A stretch of DNA of 64,000 bases from Parabacteroides distasonis ATCC 8503 (GTDB lineage: Bacteria; Bacteroidota; Bacteroidia; Bacteroidales; Tannerellaceae). Position 1 is the first letter of the stretch, and each line of letters starts with the position of its first letter. This document shows positions 55,039 to 62,726 of this stretch, piece after piece. Position numbers and translations under genes: made by a program. The notes beneath the pieces were generated by a model, which was not told where the DNA came from, did not search any database, and saw nothing but the letters and a program-made list of their open reading frames with translations. The DNA lies in assembly GCF_000012845.1 (NCBI RefSeq), contig NC_009615.1, positions 2,323,501 to 2,387,500 of the forward strand. Direction: 5' to 3'.

Positions 55039-55503
55039 ATGAGACAATACAAATCATGGATAGCGGCTCTCATATTAGGAAGCACGTTATCCGCTAACGC
55101 ACAACAAAAGAATATGGAGAACAAAACATTAAACGAGAACATCCCGGAGATGATCATCTCCCTTGAAAAAGAGGCTCTAGCCTCGACCGACCCGATGGCA
55201 TTCGTAGAGCTTTCAGACACCGACGTGATTTACTTCGATCCTTCCCTAGAGACGAAAATAGAGGGATTGGAACAACTGCGCACTTATTATAAAGGTATGC
55301 AACTTCCTCCGGCAGATCATTTCGACATGATCCGCCCGGTCGTACAAGTCGCACAAAACATAGCGGTACTCACCTTCAACCTTGATAGCTACTTATCCGA
55401 CAAGGTAATAAAATGGAACTGCACCGAGGTTTACAGACGCAACCCCGACAACCAATGGAAGATCATACAAACCCACTGGTCTTACGTGAAACCGCTAGAT
55501 TAA
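55039..55503 (+). CDS. Secreted SnoaL/DUF4440-like protein
   Basis: Product of 154 residues with a signal peptide ending ANAQ. The mature part has the NTF2-like cone fold pattern (IISLEKEALASTDPMAFVELSDTDVIYFDP, then LEQLRTYYKG, then WKIIQTHWSYVKP). This fold holds enzymes and ligand-binding proteins alike, so no activity can be assigned. It lies 83 bp after the AraC gene and may be its target. Confidence 0.82.
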   Translation: MRQYKSWIAALILGSTLSANAQQKNMENKTLNENIPEMIISLEKEALASTDPMAFVELSDTDVIYFDPSLETKIEGLEQLRTYYKGMQLPPADHFDMIRPVVQVAQNIAVLTFNLDSYLSDKVIKWNCTEVYRRNPDNQWKIIQTHWSYVKPLD

Positions 55504-55582
55504 AGTTAAAACATTTGCCGCTTTCTGAACCAAAACGGTTCGTAAAATGTATTATATAGACTATTCACTAAACACAAATTAT

Positions 55583-56536
55583 ATGATACGGAATTTACTG
55601 AAAGCGGCAAATGCGCTTACATTTAGCACGATGTTCCTGTTACTCCTCGCCGGATGCAACAAGAACACGATTATTTTTGAGGATGGAACAACCCCGAACG
55701 GCTCTTCGGGAAACGAGGACCCGGGAAACAGCACGTTGGTGACCTTCAACGCCTCCGTGGAGGGCCGGAACCTATTACGTTCCATGTCTCCCATGAATAA
55801 AGGGATACAAAGCAGGGTTTATGTCTTCGACAGCAGCGCAGGAACCAAGGGAAGCCCCGAGGCGTCAGGCCTTTACATAACCTCATCTCCCGGGGTGTTA
55901 ACAGGAAGTGACGGATATAAAATGTTTCTCTCCAATGGCACTTATAATTTCTACGCCGTATCCGACAATTTCTCCACGATCCCCCCGACATTCACGAGTG
56001 GCGTATCCGAACCCCTCTTCAACGGTATCGATTATCTTTGGTGGAGCGCCATACAACAGGATGTTAATAGCTCCCAAATCAATATACCGATTGTTTATGG
56101 GCATGTGGCTACCCAAGTCGTAGTAGAATTAACCGGCGGTGAAGGTATCACGATCAACCAACTGGTCTCCGCCATGATCACTCCTCCCGTGGTTGGGGCT
56201 ACCATGGATCTGGGCACAGGTGTCATCACTCCTGCTACCGCCTTCGGAAAAGCGGATAAGATGGGGATAAACGGATTAACAGCCCAATATATCATGTTGC
56301 CGATAAGACATACGGCTCCCATGACTCTCACGCTGGAAATATCCGCCGACAATGAAAACAGTACCCGCACCTATACCACCCAGATCCCTCTTCCGGATGG
56401 CGAGTTGAAAGCGGGAAACTCTTATTTATTTAAAGCGGTAATCAACGGTAATTCGGTCACTTTGGCCAGTGTCAACGTAAAAGACTGGACAGATGTGGAC
56501 GAGACAGGAAAGCCCCTTTATCCGACCCAGAATTAA
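55583..56536 (+). CDS. Fimbrillin-like lipoprotein
   Basis: Lipoprotein of 317 residues with a lipobox LLAGC (about residue 24). Two Ig-like domains follow, as in the FimA/Mfa fimbrillin superfamily. Marks are FNASVEGRNLLRSMSP (a possible Arg protease site), YVFDSSAG, IPIVYGHVATQVVVELTGG, and the end region AGNSYLFKAVINGN followed by VKDWTD. It may be a pilus subunit or anchor protein. No second fimbrillin or assembly gene is near, so it stands alone. The start at 55583 gives a normal signal peptide; the in-frame ATG at 55547 is less likely. Confidence 0.82.
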   Translation: MIRNLLKAANALTFSTMFLLLLAGCNKNTIIFEDGTTPNGSSGNEDPGNSTLVTFNASVEGRNLLRSMSPMNKGIQSRVYVFDSSAGTKGSPEASGLYITSSPGVLTGSDGYKMFLSNGTYNFYAVSDNFSTIPPTFTSGVSEPLFNGIDYLWWSAIQQDVNSSQINIPIVYGHVATQVVVELTGGEGITINQLVSAMITPPVVGATMDLGTGVITPATAFGKADKMGINGLTAQYIMLPIRHTAPMTLTLEISADNENSTRTYTTQIPLPDGELKAGNSYLFKAVINGNSVTLASVNVKDWTDVDETGKPLYPTQN

Positions 56537-56548
56537 AGCCCGGTTCCT

Positions 56549-56582
56549 ATTTTCCGTATCAATGAATATTGGTACGGAAAAT
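56549..56582 (+). terminator. Hairpin after the fimbrillin-like gene
   Basis: A 15-bp stem with one mismatch (ATTTTCCGTATCAAT against ATTGGTACGGAAAAT) and a 4-nt loop, 12 bp after the stop. Confidence 0.75.
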
Positions 56583-56623
56583 ATGCCTATATTTACCCTG
56601 TCACCTCTAAAAACAATACGAAT

Positions 56624-57457
56624 ATGATTGAGATTCCCGAATCCGCCACCATTGGCAAACAGGCTAGCGAAACGCTAAAGGGTAAACGGATAGCGCATGT
56701 TATCGAGTCGAACAGTCCTCACCGCTTCACGTTCTATAATGGCGATCCGGCGGAATACTCCAATAGGCTGGTAGGACGAACGGTCCTAGGCGCCCAAGGC
56801 TATGGCGCATTCGTGGACATCTTTATGGACGCAGATACCCACCTCTTAATCGGAGACGGAACCAATATGCGTTATTATACCTCCGCAGAAAAGGCCCCGA
56901 AGAAATATCAGCTTATGATCGTATTCGAGGACGATTCGTTCCTAGCTTTCACGGTTTCGATGTATGGTTCCATCTACGCTTTCAAAGGCGAGTTTGACAA
57001 TCCCTATTACCAAGGTAGCATCCATAAGCTATGTCCGTTGGACGAGAGATTCGATAAAACCTATTTTATCAGTCTCATCGGGAATCTCAAGAAAGATATA
57101 TCCGCAAAGGCGTTACTCGCCACCGAGCAACGTATTCCGGGCCTGGGCAACGGAGTCTGCCAAGATATCTTGTTCAATGCCCGGATCTCCCCGAAACGAA
57201 AAATATCGACTTTATCAGAAGAGGATATAGACCGCCTCTTCAACACCGTGAAATCCACGCTGGAAGAGATGACTCGCCGAGGAGGCCGGGATACGGAGAA
57301 GGATCTATACGGCGCCTTAGGCAATTACCGCACGATCCTATCGAAGAACACCTACCATGACCCTTGCCCCGTCTGTGGCGAACGGATACAGAAAGAGGCT
57401 TACCTCGGAGGCAGCATTTACTATTGCCCGCATTGCCAGCCTAGTGCGGCAAATTAA
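56624..57457 (+). CDS. Fpg/Nei-family DNA glycosylase homologue without the catalytic proline
   Basis: Product of 277 residues of the Fpg/Nei family. The H2TH region includes ATEQRIPGLGNGVCQDILF, and the C-terminal zinc finger has cysteines in CPVCGERIQ and YYCPHC. The N-terminus is MIEIPES, where active members read MPELPE or MPEGPE. Residue 2 is therefore Ile instead of the catalytic Pro, while Glu3 is kept. No alternative start restores the proline. The protein may bind damaged DNA without standard glycosylase chemistry, or use another residue. It is a lone gene between two intergenic gaps. Confidence 0.9.
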   Translation: MIEIPESATIGKQASETLKGKRIAHVIESNSPHRFTFYNGDPAEYSNRLVGRTVLGAQGYGAFVDIFMDADTHLLIGDGTNMRYYTSAEKAPKKYQLMIVFEDDSFLAFTVSMYGSIYAFKGEFDNPYYQGSIHKLCPLDERFDKTYFISLIGNLKKDISAKALLATEQRIPGLGNGVCQDILFNARISPKRKISTLSEEDIDRLFNTVKSTLEEMTRRGGRDTEKDLYGALGNYRTILSKNTYHDPCPVCGERIQKEAYLGGSIYYCPHCQPSAAN

Positions 57458-57574
57458 TAATAGATCCGCATAAGCAGGGATCGGAATACGTCCTATCGCA
57501 ATGATACATAATATATTTATCTCCACCAGATAAAATATTACTCTATCAAACAAGCATCACCCAAATTAAATTCA

Positions 57575-57582
57575 TACTTTTG
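57575..57582 (+). promoter_or_regulatory. -7 box TACTTTTG for the XRE gene
   Basis: Consensus match 31 bp before the ATG at 57613. Confidence 0.55.
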
Positions 57583-57612
57583 TCTGATTGAATATTATAT
57601 ACTAATTAAGCA

Positions 57613-58020
57613 ATGCAAACGACAGCGAAGAAATGTAACCATGGGGCTAATATACGCCGGTGGAGAGAATGGCGTAATGTAAATCAAGACGTTCTTGCGG
57701 AAGAAATAGGAGTATCGCAGGCGACCCTCTCTGGCTATGAGAAAAAAGAGACGTTGGAACAGGAGATCTTGGATAAGATCGCCGTAGCCTTGAACATTCC
57801 GGTGGAAGCCATTACGGAACTTGATAACGCTGCGTCTATTAATATTGTCTCTAGCACCTTATATGATAAAGCAGGTTCAATATTTAATAATCCGACATTC
57901 AATCCGATCGATAAAGTTATCGAACTATACAACGAGAAAAACGCCTTATATGAGCGAATGCTAAAAGAGAAAGACAGCGTAATCGAATTACTGAAGGAAA
58001 TAGTAAAGGACAAGATGTAA
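57613..58020 (+). CDS. XRE-family HTH regulator
   Basis: Product of 135 residues. The N-terminal XRE helix-turn-helix (about 10-65) reads NIRRWREWRNVNQDVLAEEIGVSQATLSGYE. A linker follows, then a C-terminal helix likely to form a coiled coil (ELYNEKNALYERMLKEKDSVIELLKEIVKD). It is probably a dimeric DNA-binding protein. Its targets are not evident; it is followed by a long non-coding stretch and tRNA genes. Confidence 0.85.
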   Translation: MQTTAKKCNHGANIRRWREWRNVNQDVLAEEIGVSQATLSGYEKKETLEQEILDKIAVALNIPVEAITELDNAASINIVSSTLYDKAGSIFNNPTFNPIDKVIELYNEKNALYERMLKEKDSVIELLKEIVKDKM

Positions 58021-58066
58021 GATTTGTCCCAGCAAATCGCAGCTAATATATATAATTTGTCGCCTT

Positions 58067-58162
58067 GTTGTAGAGACGTAGCGTGCTGCGTCTCATCCCC
58101 TCGGAATGGAAACTTTAAGATTCTATCAGGATAGTGGGATATATAGCATATGTCTCTACAAC
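58067..58162. repeat. MITE-like dispersed element with GTTGTAGAGAC ends, copy 3
   Basis: Terminal inverted repeats GTTGTAGAGAC (58067-58077) and GTCTCTACAAC (58152-58162) bound a 96-bp element. The left end also forms its own hairpin with the GCTGCGTCTC that follows. The ends match the dispersed copies at 535 and 19389, which look like shorter derivatives. Confidence 0.7.
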
Positions 58163-58776
58163 GGTAGGGACTCAAAAGATAAGTAATACGCTCAAATTGA
58201 CAATATGACAATATGTAATCTGAAGCCCCGGAGAATCGTTTTTTCCGGGCAAAGGTACATGCTGTTACCAAATACGAGAAAAAATATCAGCAATCAATTG
58301 TATTATAGCACTTTGCTTAAATATACCCTTTCATTCTAGCGAGATTAATTCATCCTATCTCCTATTTATGCAGGAGAAAGGTGCTTTTCATACGGATGCA
58401 TCGTCCATTCCTATAGGTTGCGTACCCAATTCCTACCGTATGTATCGCCAAACACATACGGTAGCGTTGCCTAACACTGGCTTTCGCGTTACCTAATCCC
58501 ATTACTTTCGTCTCCCAACAGAGATATTCATGCAAAAAAACAGGGTAAAATGGATAATTTGAACATAAAGCACTCCCTATTTCTTCTATTCGCAAAAAGG
58601 CCCTGTCATCATAATCCCGGATTTTCAAACAAAACGTCAAGGTTATCGCATTTTCGCTTACAACATCATTGAAGCCAACCGCAAAACAGATTGCCGCCCC
58701 CTGCTTTTGCGAGTGTTTTACAAACATAGAGTTTTGCAGGTGAGCCGTCATTCTTGATAAGTGAGGAAAAAGAAAA

Positions 58777-58805
58777 AGCCCTGTAATTTTTAAATTACAG
58801 AGCTT
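58777..58805 (-). terminator. Terminator of the tRNA-Asp pair
   Basis: CTGTAATTT pairs with AAATTACAG, with an outer AAGC/GCTT, and a T run follows on the minus strand. It lies 26 bp after the last tRNA base. Confidence 0.85.
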
Positions 58806-58830
58806 TACTTTATTTTGCTTTCTTTGAAAG

Positions 58831-58904
58831 CGGTCCGGACGGGACTCGAACCCGCGACCCCATGCGTGACAGGCATGTATTCTAACCAGCTGAACTACCG
58901 AACC
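58831..58904 (-). tRNA. tRNA-Asp (anticodon GTC), copy 2 of a tandem pair
   Basis: A 74-nt cloverleaf. The acceptor stem GGTTCGG/CCGGACC has one G-U pair, the anticodon loop is CTGTCAC with GTC, the T arm has GGGTTCGAGTCCC, and the discriminator is G. The CCA end is not encoded. It is identical to the upstream copy at 58938-59011. Confidence 0.97.
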
Positions 58905-58937
58905 ATTTTATAATCAATAATAATTTTGAAAAAGAGG

Positions 58938-59011
58938 CGGTCCGGACGGGACTCGAACCCGCGACCCCATGCGTGACAGGCATGTATTCTAACCAGCTGA
59001 ACTACCGAACC
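58938..59011 (-). tRNA. tRNA-Asp (anticodon GTC), copy 1 of a tandem pair
   Basis: Identical 74-nt tRNA-Asp, 33 bp upstream of copy 2. A -7 box TACCTTTG (59048-59055, minus strand) and a TTG-like -33 box lie upstream, so both are transcribed together and end at the 58777 hairpin. Confidence 0.97.
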
Positions 59012-59047
59012 TCTTTTCTTTTATCGCTATCTCTCTCGATTGCGGTG

Positions 59048-59055
59048 CAAAGGTA
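59048..59055 (-). promoter_or_regulatory. -7 box of the tRNA-Asp unit
   Basis: Minus-strand TACCTTTG, with ATTG at 59075-59078 as a -33-like box and a 19-bp spacer. Confidence 0.65.
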
Positions 59056-59247
59056 AGTATTATTTTTAAATCTGCAATAGCTGACGCAAAAAAATATCAT
59101 ATTTGATAGTAAAAATATCTGGAGAGACCTCAGAAGCTACATAATTATGCCGCCCCTATCCCCTTCCCGATCACACCAGTTTATCACAAATACATTTCAT
59201 TTTGGAACTTTTCAATCGCCATTCATAATTATGTAATGATAATTTGT

Positions 59248-59255
59248 TACTTTTG
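59248..59255 (+). promoter_or_regulatory. -7 box TACTTTTG for the his operon segment
   Basis: Consensus match 27 bp before the hisH ATG. No clear -33 TTTG is present. Confidence 0.55.
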
Positions 59256-59281
59256 CGACTCAATATAAATGCTTAACAACA

Positions 59282-59872
59282 ATGGACGTTGCCATTATTA
59301 AATATAATGCCGGAAACATCTACTCGGTAGATTACGCTTTGAAGCGGTTGGGCGTTACCCCGATCATCACGGCTGATCCGGAATTATTAAATAAAGCGGA
59401 TAAGGTTATCTTTCCCGGAGTAGGTGAAGCTTTCACGACCATGGAGTATTTAAGGGAGCATAAATTGGATCAGGTGATCTTGAACCTAAAGCAACCGGTA
59501 CTCGGGATATGCCTCGGCATGCAATTGATGTGCATGCGTTCAGAGGAGGGAAACGCGGATTGCTTGGGGATCTTCCCTACGGAAGTGAAACGTTTCATTC
59601 CGCGAAAGCATGAGGACAAGGTTCCTCACATGGGTTGGAATACTTTGACAAACGTTAAAAGCGGCCTATTCAATGAGCGATTGGAGAACAAATTTGTTTA
59701 CTTCGTACATAGTTATTATGTACCTGTAAATGAATATACGGCGGCTACGACCGATTACATCCTTCCGTTCAGCGCCGCTTTACATAAGGACAACTTCTAC
59801 GCGACACAGTTCCATCCGGAAAAAAGTGGATCGGTAGGAGAGGTTATATTGAAAAACTTTTTAAAGATATGA
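59282..59872 (+). CDS. hisH: Imidazole glycerol phosphate synthase, glutaminase subunit
   Basis: Cytoplasmic class I glutaminase of 196 residues. It supplies ammonia to HisF in histidine synthesis. The catalytic Cys lies in [10 protein letters not shown], and the His-Glu pair in QFHPEKSGS. Length is normal. It overlaps hisA by 4 bp. The other his genes (hisG, D, C, B) are not in the window, so histidine genes are split. Confidence 0.96.
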   Translation: MDVAIIKYNAGNIYSVDYALKRLGVTPIITADPELLNKADKVIFPGVGEAFTTMEYLREHKLDQVILNLKQPVLGICLGMQLMCMRSEEGNADCLGIFPTEVKRFIPRKHEDKVPHMGWNTLTNVKSGLFNERLENKFVYFVHSYYVPVNEYTAATTDYILPFSAALHKDNFYATQFHPEKSGSVGEVILKNFLKI

Positions 59873-60588
59873 TTGAGCTTATTCCCGCTATAGATATAAT
59901 AGATGGCAAATGCGTCCGGTTGACGCAAGGAGATTACGCGACCAAGAAGGTTTACAACGAAGATCCTCTGGAGGTGGCCAAGATGTTCGAGGGTAACGGC
60001 ATCCGGCGTTTGCATGTGGTAGATTTGGATGGAGCCCGTGAAGGACGCATCATCAACTACCGTATCCTTGAGCGGATAGCGACCCGGACTTCCTTGATCA
60101 TTGATTTCGGAGGGGGCTTGAAACAAGAGGATGATCTGGAGATCGCCTTCGAAAGCGGCGCCCAGATGGTAACCGGAGGCAGTATCGCCGTGAAGAACCC
60201 GGAAATGTTCACCTCTTGGATCAGCAAGTTCGGTAGCGAGAAAATCATATTAGGGGCCGATGCCAAAGAAAAGAAGATCGCCATCAGCGGTTGGGAGGAA
60301 ACGACCAGCCAAGAGTTGGTTCCTTTTATCAAAGGATATTACGACAAGGGGATTACCAAGGTGATCTGCACGGATATCGCACGGGATGGTATGCTGCAAG
60401 GCCCGGCTATCGATTTATATAAAGAGATACGGGACGAGATCCCCTTCCTTTATATCATAGCGAGCGGTGGCGTAAGCTCGATCGAGGATATTGAGAAATT
60501 ATCTGAGGCTGGGATTCCCGCTGTCATTTTCGGCAAGGCCATTTATGAGGGGAAGATCCAGTTGAAAGATTTACTTCGTTTTACTTGA
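59869..60588 (+). CDS. hisA: ProFAR isomerase
   Basis: TIM-barrel isomerase of 239 residues in histidine synthesis. The catalytic aspartates lie in [13 protein letters not shown] and in [13 protein letters not shown]. The phosphate loops are [10 protein letters not shown] and [11 protein letters not shown]. It overlaps hisH by 4 bp and is followed by hisF after 17 bp. Confidence 0.96.
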   Translation: MIELIPAIDIIDGKCVRLTQGDYATKKVYNEDPLEVAKMFEGNGIRRLHVVDLDGAREGRIINYRILERIATRTSLIIDFGGGLKQEDDLEIAFESGAQMVTGGSIAVKNPEMFTSWISKFGSEKIILGADAKEKKIAISGWEETTSQELVPFIKGYYDKGITKVICTDIARDGMLQGPAIDLYKEIRDEIPFLYIIASGGVSSIEDIEKLSEAGIPAVIFGKAIYEGKIQLKDLLRFT

Positions 60589-60605
60589 AATAATAAAATA
60601 GATAT

Positions 60606-61361
60606 ATGCTAGCCAAGAGAATTGTTCCCTGTCTGGATATAAAGGATGGAAAGACCGTAAAAGGCATCAACTTCGTGAACTTTCGCGACGCTGGAGACCC
60701 CGTGGAGTTGGGCGCCCAGTACAGCCGTGAAGGGGCCGACGAATTAGTGTACTTGGATATTACCGCCTCACACGAGGGGCGAAAGACTTTCACCGAGTTG
60801 GTAAAACAAGTGGCGGCCCATATCAGCATCCCTTTTACCGTGGGTGGAGGTATCAACGAATTGAAGGACGTGGATCGTTTGCTTAGCGCTGGCGCCGATA
60901 AGGTCTCGATCAACTCGGCGGCTTTACGTAACCCGGCATTAATCGAGGAGATCGCCAAGAACTTTGGTAGTCAGGTATGCGTAGTCGCTATCGACGCTAA
61001 TTTTGAGAACAATGACTGGCTATGCTATCTAAACGGAGGGCGTGTCCCGACGGATAAGTATTTGTTTCAATGGGCCTCGGAAGCGGAAAGCCGTGGCGCC
61101 GGCGAGATCCTTTTCACCAGTATGACGCACGATGGCGTAAAAGACGGATACGCGAACGACGCTCTGGCTACCTTGGCCGATACGTTGCATATCCCGGTTA
61201 TCGCCTCCGGTGGAGCGGGAAAGATGGAACATTTCCGGGATACGTTTTCCAACGGGAAAGCGGGCGCGGCTTTAGCGGCCAGCGTTTTCCATTTCGGCGA
61301 GATACGGATTAGCGACTTGAAGCAATACCTCAAGGACGAGGGGATCAATGTAAGGATATAA
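60606..61361 (+). CDS. hisF: Imidazole glycerol phosphate synthase, cyclase subunit
   Basis: TIM-barrel cyclase of 251 residues that forms imidazole glycerol phosphate and AICAR with HisH. It begins [20 protein letters not shown], where D11 is catalytic; the second aspartate is in [10 protein letters not shown]. Length is standard. It lies between hisA and hisIE. Confidence 0.97.
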   Translation: MLAKRIVPCLDIKDGKTVKGINFVNFRDAGDPVELGAQYSREGADELVYLDITASHEGRKTFTELVKQVAAHISIPFTVGGGINELKDVDRLLSAGADKVSINSAALRNPALIEEIAKNFGSQVCVVAIDANFENNDWLCYLNGGRVPTDKYLFQWASEAESRGAGEILFTSMTHDGVKDGYANDALATLADTLHIPVIASGGAGKMEHFRDTFSNGKAGAALAASVFHFGEIRISDLKQYLKDEGINVRI

Positions 61362-61377
61362 CACATTATATATAAAG

Positions 61378-61974
61378 ATGAAATTAGATTTCGAGAAAAT
61401 GGGCGGATTAATACCCGCTATCGTACAAGACAACAACACGAGTAAGGTATTAATGTTGGGCTTCATGAATCAAGAAGCTTATGATGAGACAGTAAGTACG
61501 GGTAAGGTTACATTCTTTAGCCGCACGAAAAACCGTTTGTGGATGAAGGGAGAGAGTAGCGGAAATACGTTGCAGGTAGTTAGCATCACGGCGGATTGCG
61601 ACAACGATACATTATTGATCAAGGCGATTCCAGCCGGACCGGTTTGTCATACGGGAGCGGATACTTGTTTCGGCGAGAAGAACGTAGAGGATATCATGTT
61701 CTTGAAATACTTGCAGAACTTCATCGAGCGTCGCCGTCAAGAAATGCCGGAAGGTTCCTATACGACTACCTTATTCCAGAAAGGCGTGAATCGCATGGCC
61801 CAGAAAGTCGGCGAAGAAGCGGTAGAGACCGTTATCGAGGCGACCAACGGAACCGAGGACGGCTTCATCTATGAGGCATCCGACTTGGTTTACCACTTAA
61901 TCGTATTATTGACAAGCAAGGGACTTCGTCTGGAAGACCTCGCCCGTGAATTAAAGAAAAGACATAAAGGTTGA
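61378..61974 (+). CDS. hisIE: Bifunctional phosphoribosyl-AMP cyclohydrolase/phosphoribosyl-ATP pyrophosphatase
   Basis: Fused protein of 198 residues for two steps of histidine synthesis. The HisI domain (about 1-100) has KVTFFSRTKNRLWMKGESSGN and the zinc-binding CHTGADTCF. The HisE domain (about 108-195) has VNRMAQKVGEEAVETVIEA. The fusion is common in Bacteroidota. It ends the his run; ftsE starts 9 bp later. Confidence 0.97.
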   Translation: MKLDFEKMGGLIPAIVQDNNTSKVLMLGFMNQEAYDETVSTGKVTFFSRTKNRLWMKGESSGNTLQVVSITADCDNDTLLIKAIPAGPVCHTGADTCFGEKNVEDIMFLKYLQNFIERRRQEMPEGSYTTTLFQKGVNRMAQKVGEEAVETVIEATNGTEDGFIYEASDLVYHLIVLLTSKGLRLEDLARELKKRHKG

Positions 61975-61982
61975 TAAATTCT

Positions 61983-62660
61983 ATGGAAGAAGATATTCTA
62001 CTCAAATTAGAGAACGTGGAGATATGCCGTGAGGAAAACAGGGTATTACACGACGCATGCCTCACGCTTCGTAACGGAGAGTTCGTATATGTGATCGGGA
62101 AGGTAGGCTCCGGTAAAAGCAGCCTGCTCAAGTCCTTGTATTGCGAGATACCGATCTTGCGAGGCGAGGCACGTATCATGGATTACAACCTCACCAAGAT
62201 GAAGCGGAAGGATATCCCTTATTTGCGTAGGAAACTAGGTATCGTCTTCCAAGATTTCCAATTGTTGACCGACCGTTCCGTCTCCAAGAATCTGGAATTC
62301 GTGCTGAAAGCCACCGGATGGAAAAAGAAAAGCGAGATCAAGGAACGGATAGACAACGTGCTCCGTCAGGTAGGCATGCAAGACAAAGGCTATAAAATGC
62401 CGCATGAGCTATCCGGCGGGGAACAACAACGTATCGTTATTGCCCGTGCCCTTCTGAACAACCCCAAGTTGATACTGGCGGATGAGCCGACCGGCAACTT
62501 GGACCCGGAGACGAGCGGACAAATCGTACAACTCTTACACGACATCTGCCAGCAGGGAACGGCGGTGATTATGACCACTCATAACTATACGATCGTGCAT
62601 AATTATCCTGCCCGCATAGTAAAATGCGAGAATGCCTGTCTAAGTGATGTCAGAGAATAA
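61983..62660 (+). CDS. ftsE: Cell-division ABC ATPase FtsE
   Basis: Cytoplasmic ATPase of 225 residues. Walker A is GKVGSGKSS, the signature is [14 protein letters not shown], Walker B is [14 protein letters not shown] and the switch His is in MTTHNYT. With membrane partner FtsX it activates cell-wall hydrolases at the septum. FtsX is not adjacent. An ATG at 61983 is chosen; a TTG at 61971 overlapping the hisIE stop is possible but gives a longer N-terminus without a family match. Confidence 0.9.
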   Translation: MEEDILLKLENVEICREENRVLHDACLTLRNGEFVYVIGKVGSGKSSLLKSLYCEIPILRGEARIMDYNLTKMKRKDIPYLRRKLGIVFQDFQLLTDRSVSKNLEFVLKATGWKKKSEIKERIDNVLRQVGMQDKGYKMPHELSGGEQQRIVIARALLNNPKLILADEPTGNLDPETSGQIVQLLHDICQQGTAVIMTTHNYTIVHNYPARIVKCENACLSDVRE

Positions 62661-62668
62661 TTTTTTTG

Positions 62669-62676
62669 TAACTTTG
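62669..62676 (+). promoter_or_regulatory. -7 box TAACTTTG for lysC
   Basis: Consensus match 50 bp before the lysC start. No lysine-riboswitch-like structure fits in the 66-bp gap. Confidence 0.6.
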
Positions 62677-62726
62677 CGGTCGCATTCGATTGAAAAAGAA
62701 AACAATTTAATATAGAACAAAAGAAG

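Larger units (their letters stand above)
58021..58830. other. Long non-coding stretch with a MITE-like element, inverted repeat and tRNA terminator
   Basis: No convincing gene lies in these 810 bp. They hold the MITE-like repeat (58067-58162), an exact 11-bp inverted repeat CTACCGTATGT/ACATACGGTAG (58433-58443 and 58454-58464), and the tRNA terminator (58777-58805). Open frames here lack start sites, signals or recognisable families. Confidence 0.6.

Noticed and set aside
58362..58751. A 129-codon minus-strand open frame before the tRNA genes
   Set aside because: It has no family resemblance, no ribosome binding site or -7 box, and a mixed composition. It is better explained as non-coding.
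58590..58757. A plus-strand frame without a start codon ending RVFYKHRVLQVSRHS
   Set aside because: It looks weakly protein-like but has no start or known family. It is mentioned only as a possible remnant.
62661..62726. A lysine riboswitch before aspartate kinase
   Set aside because: The 66-bp gap is too short, and it already holds the -7 box and leader. No matching structure is seen.
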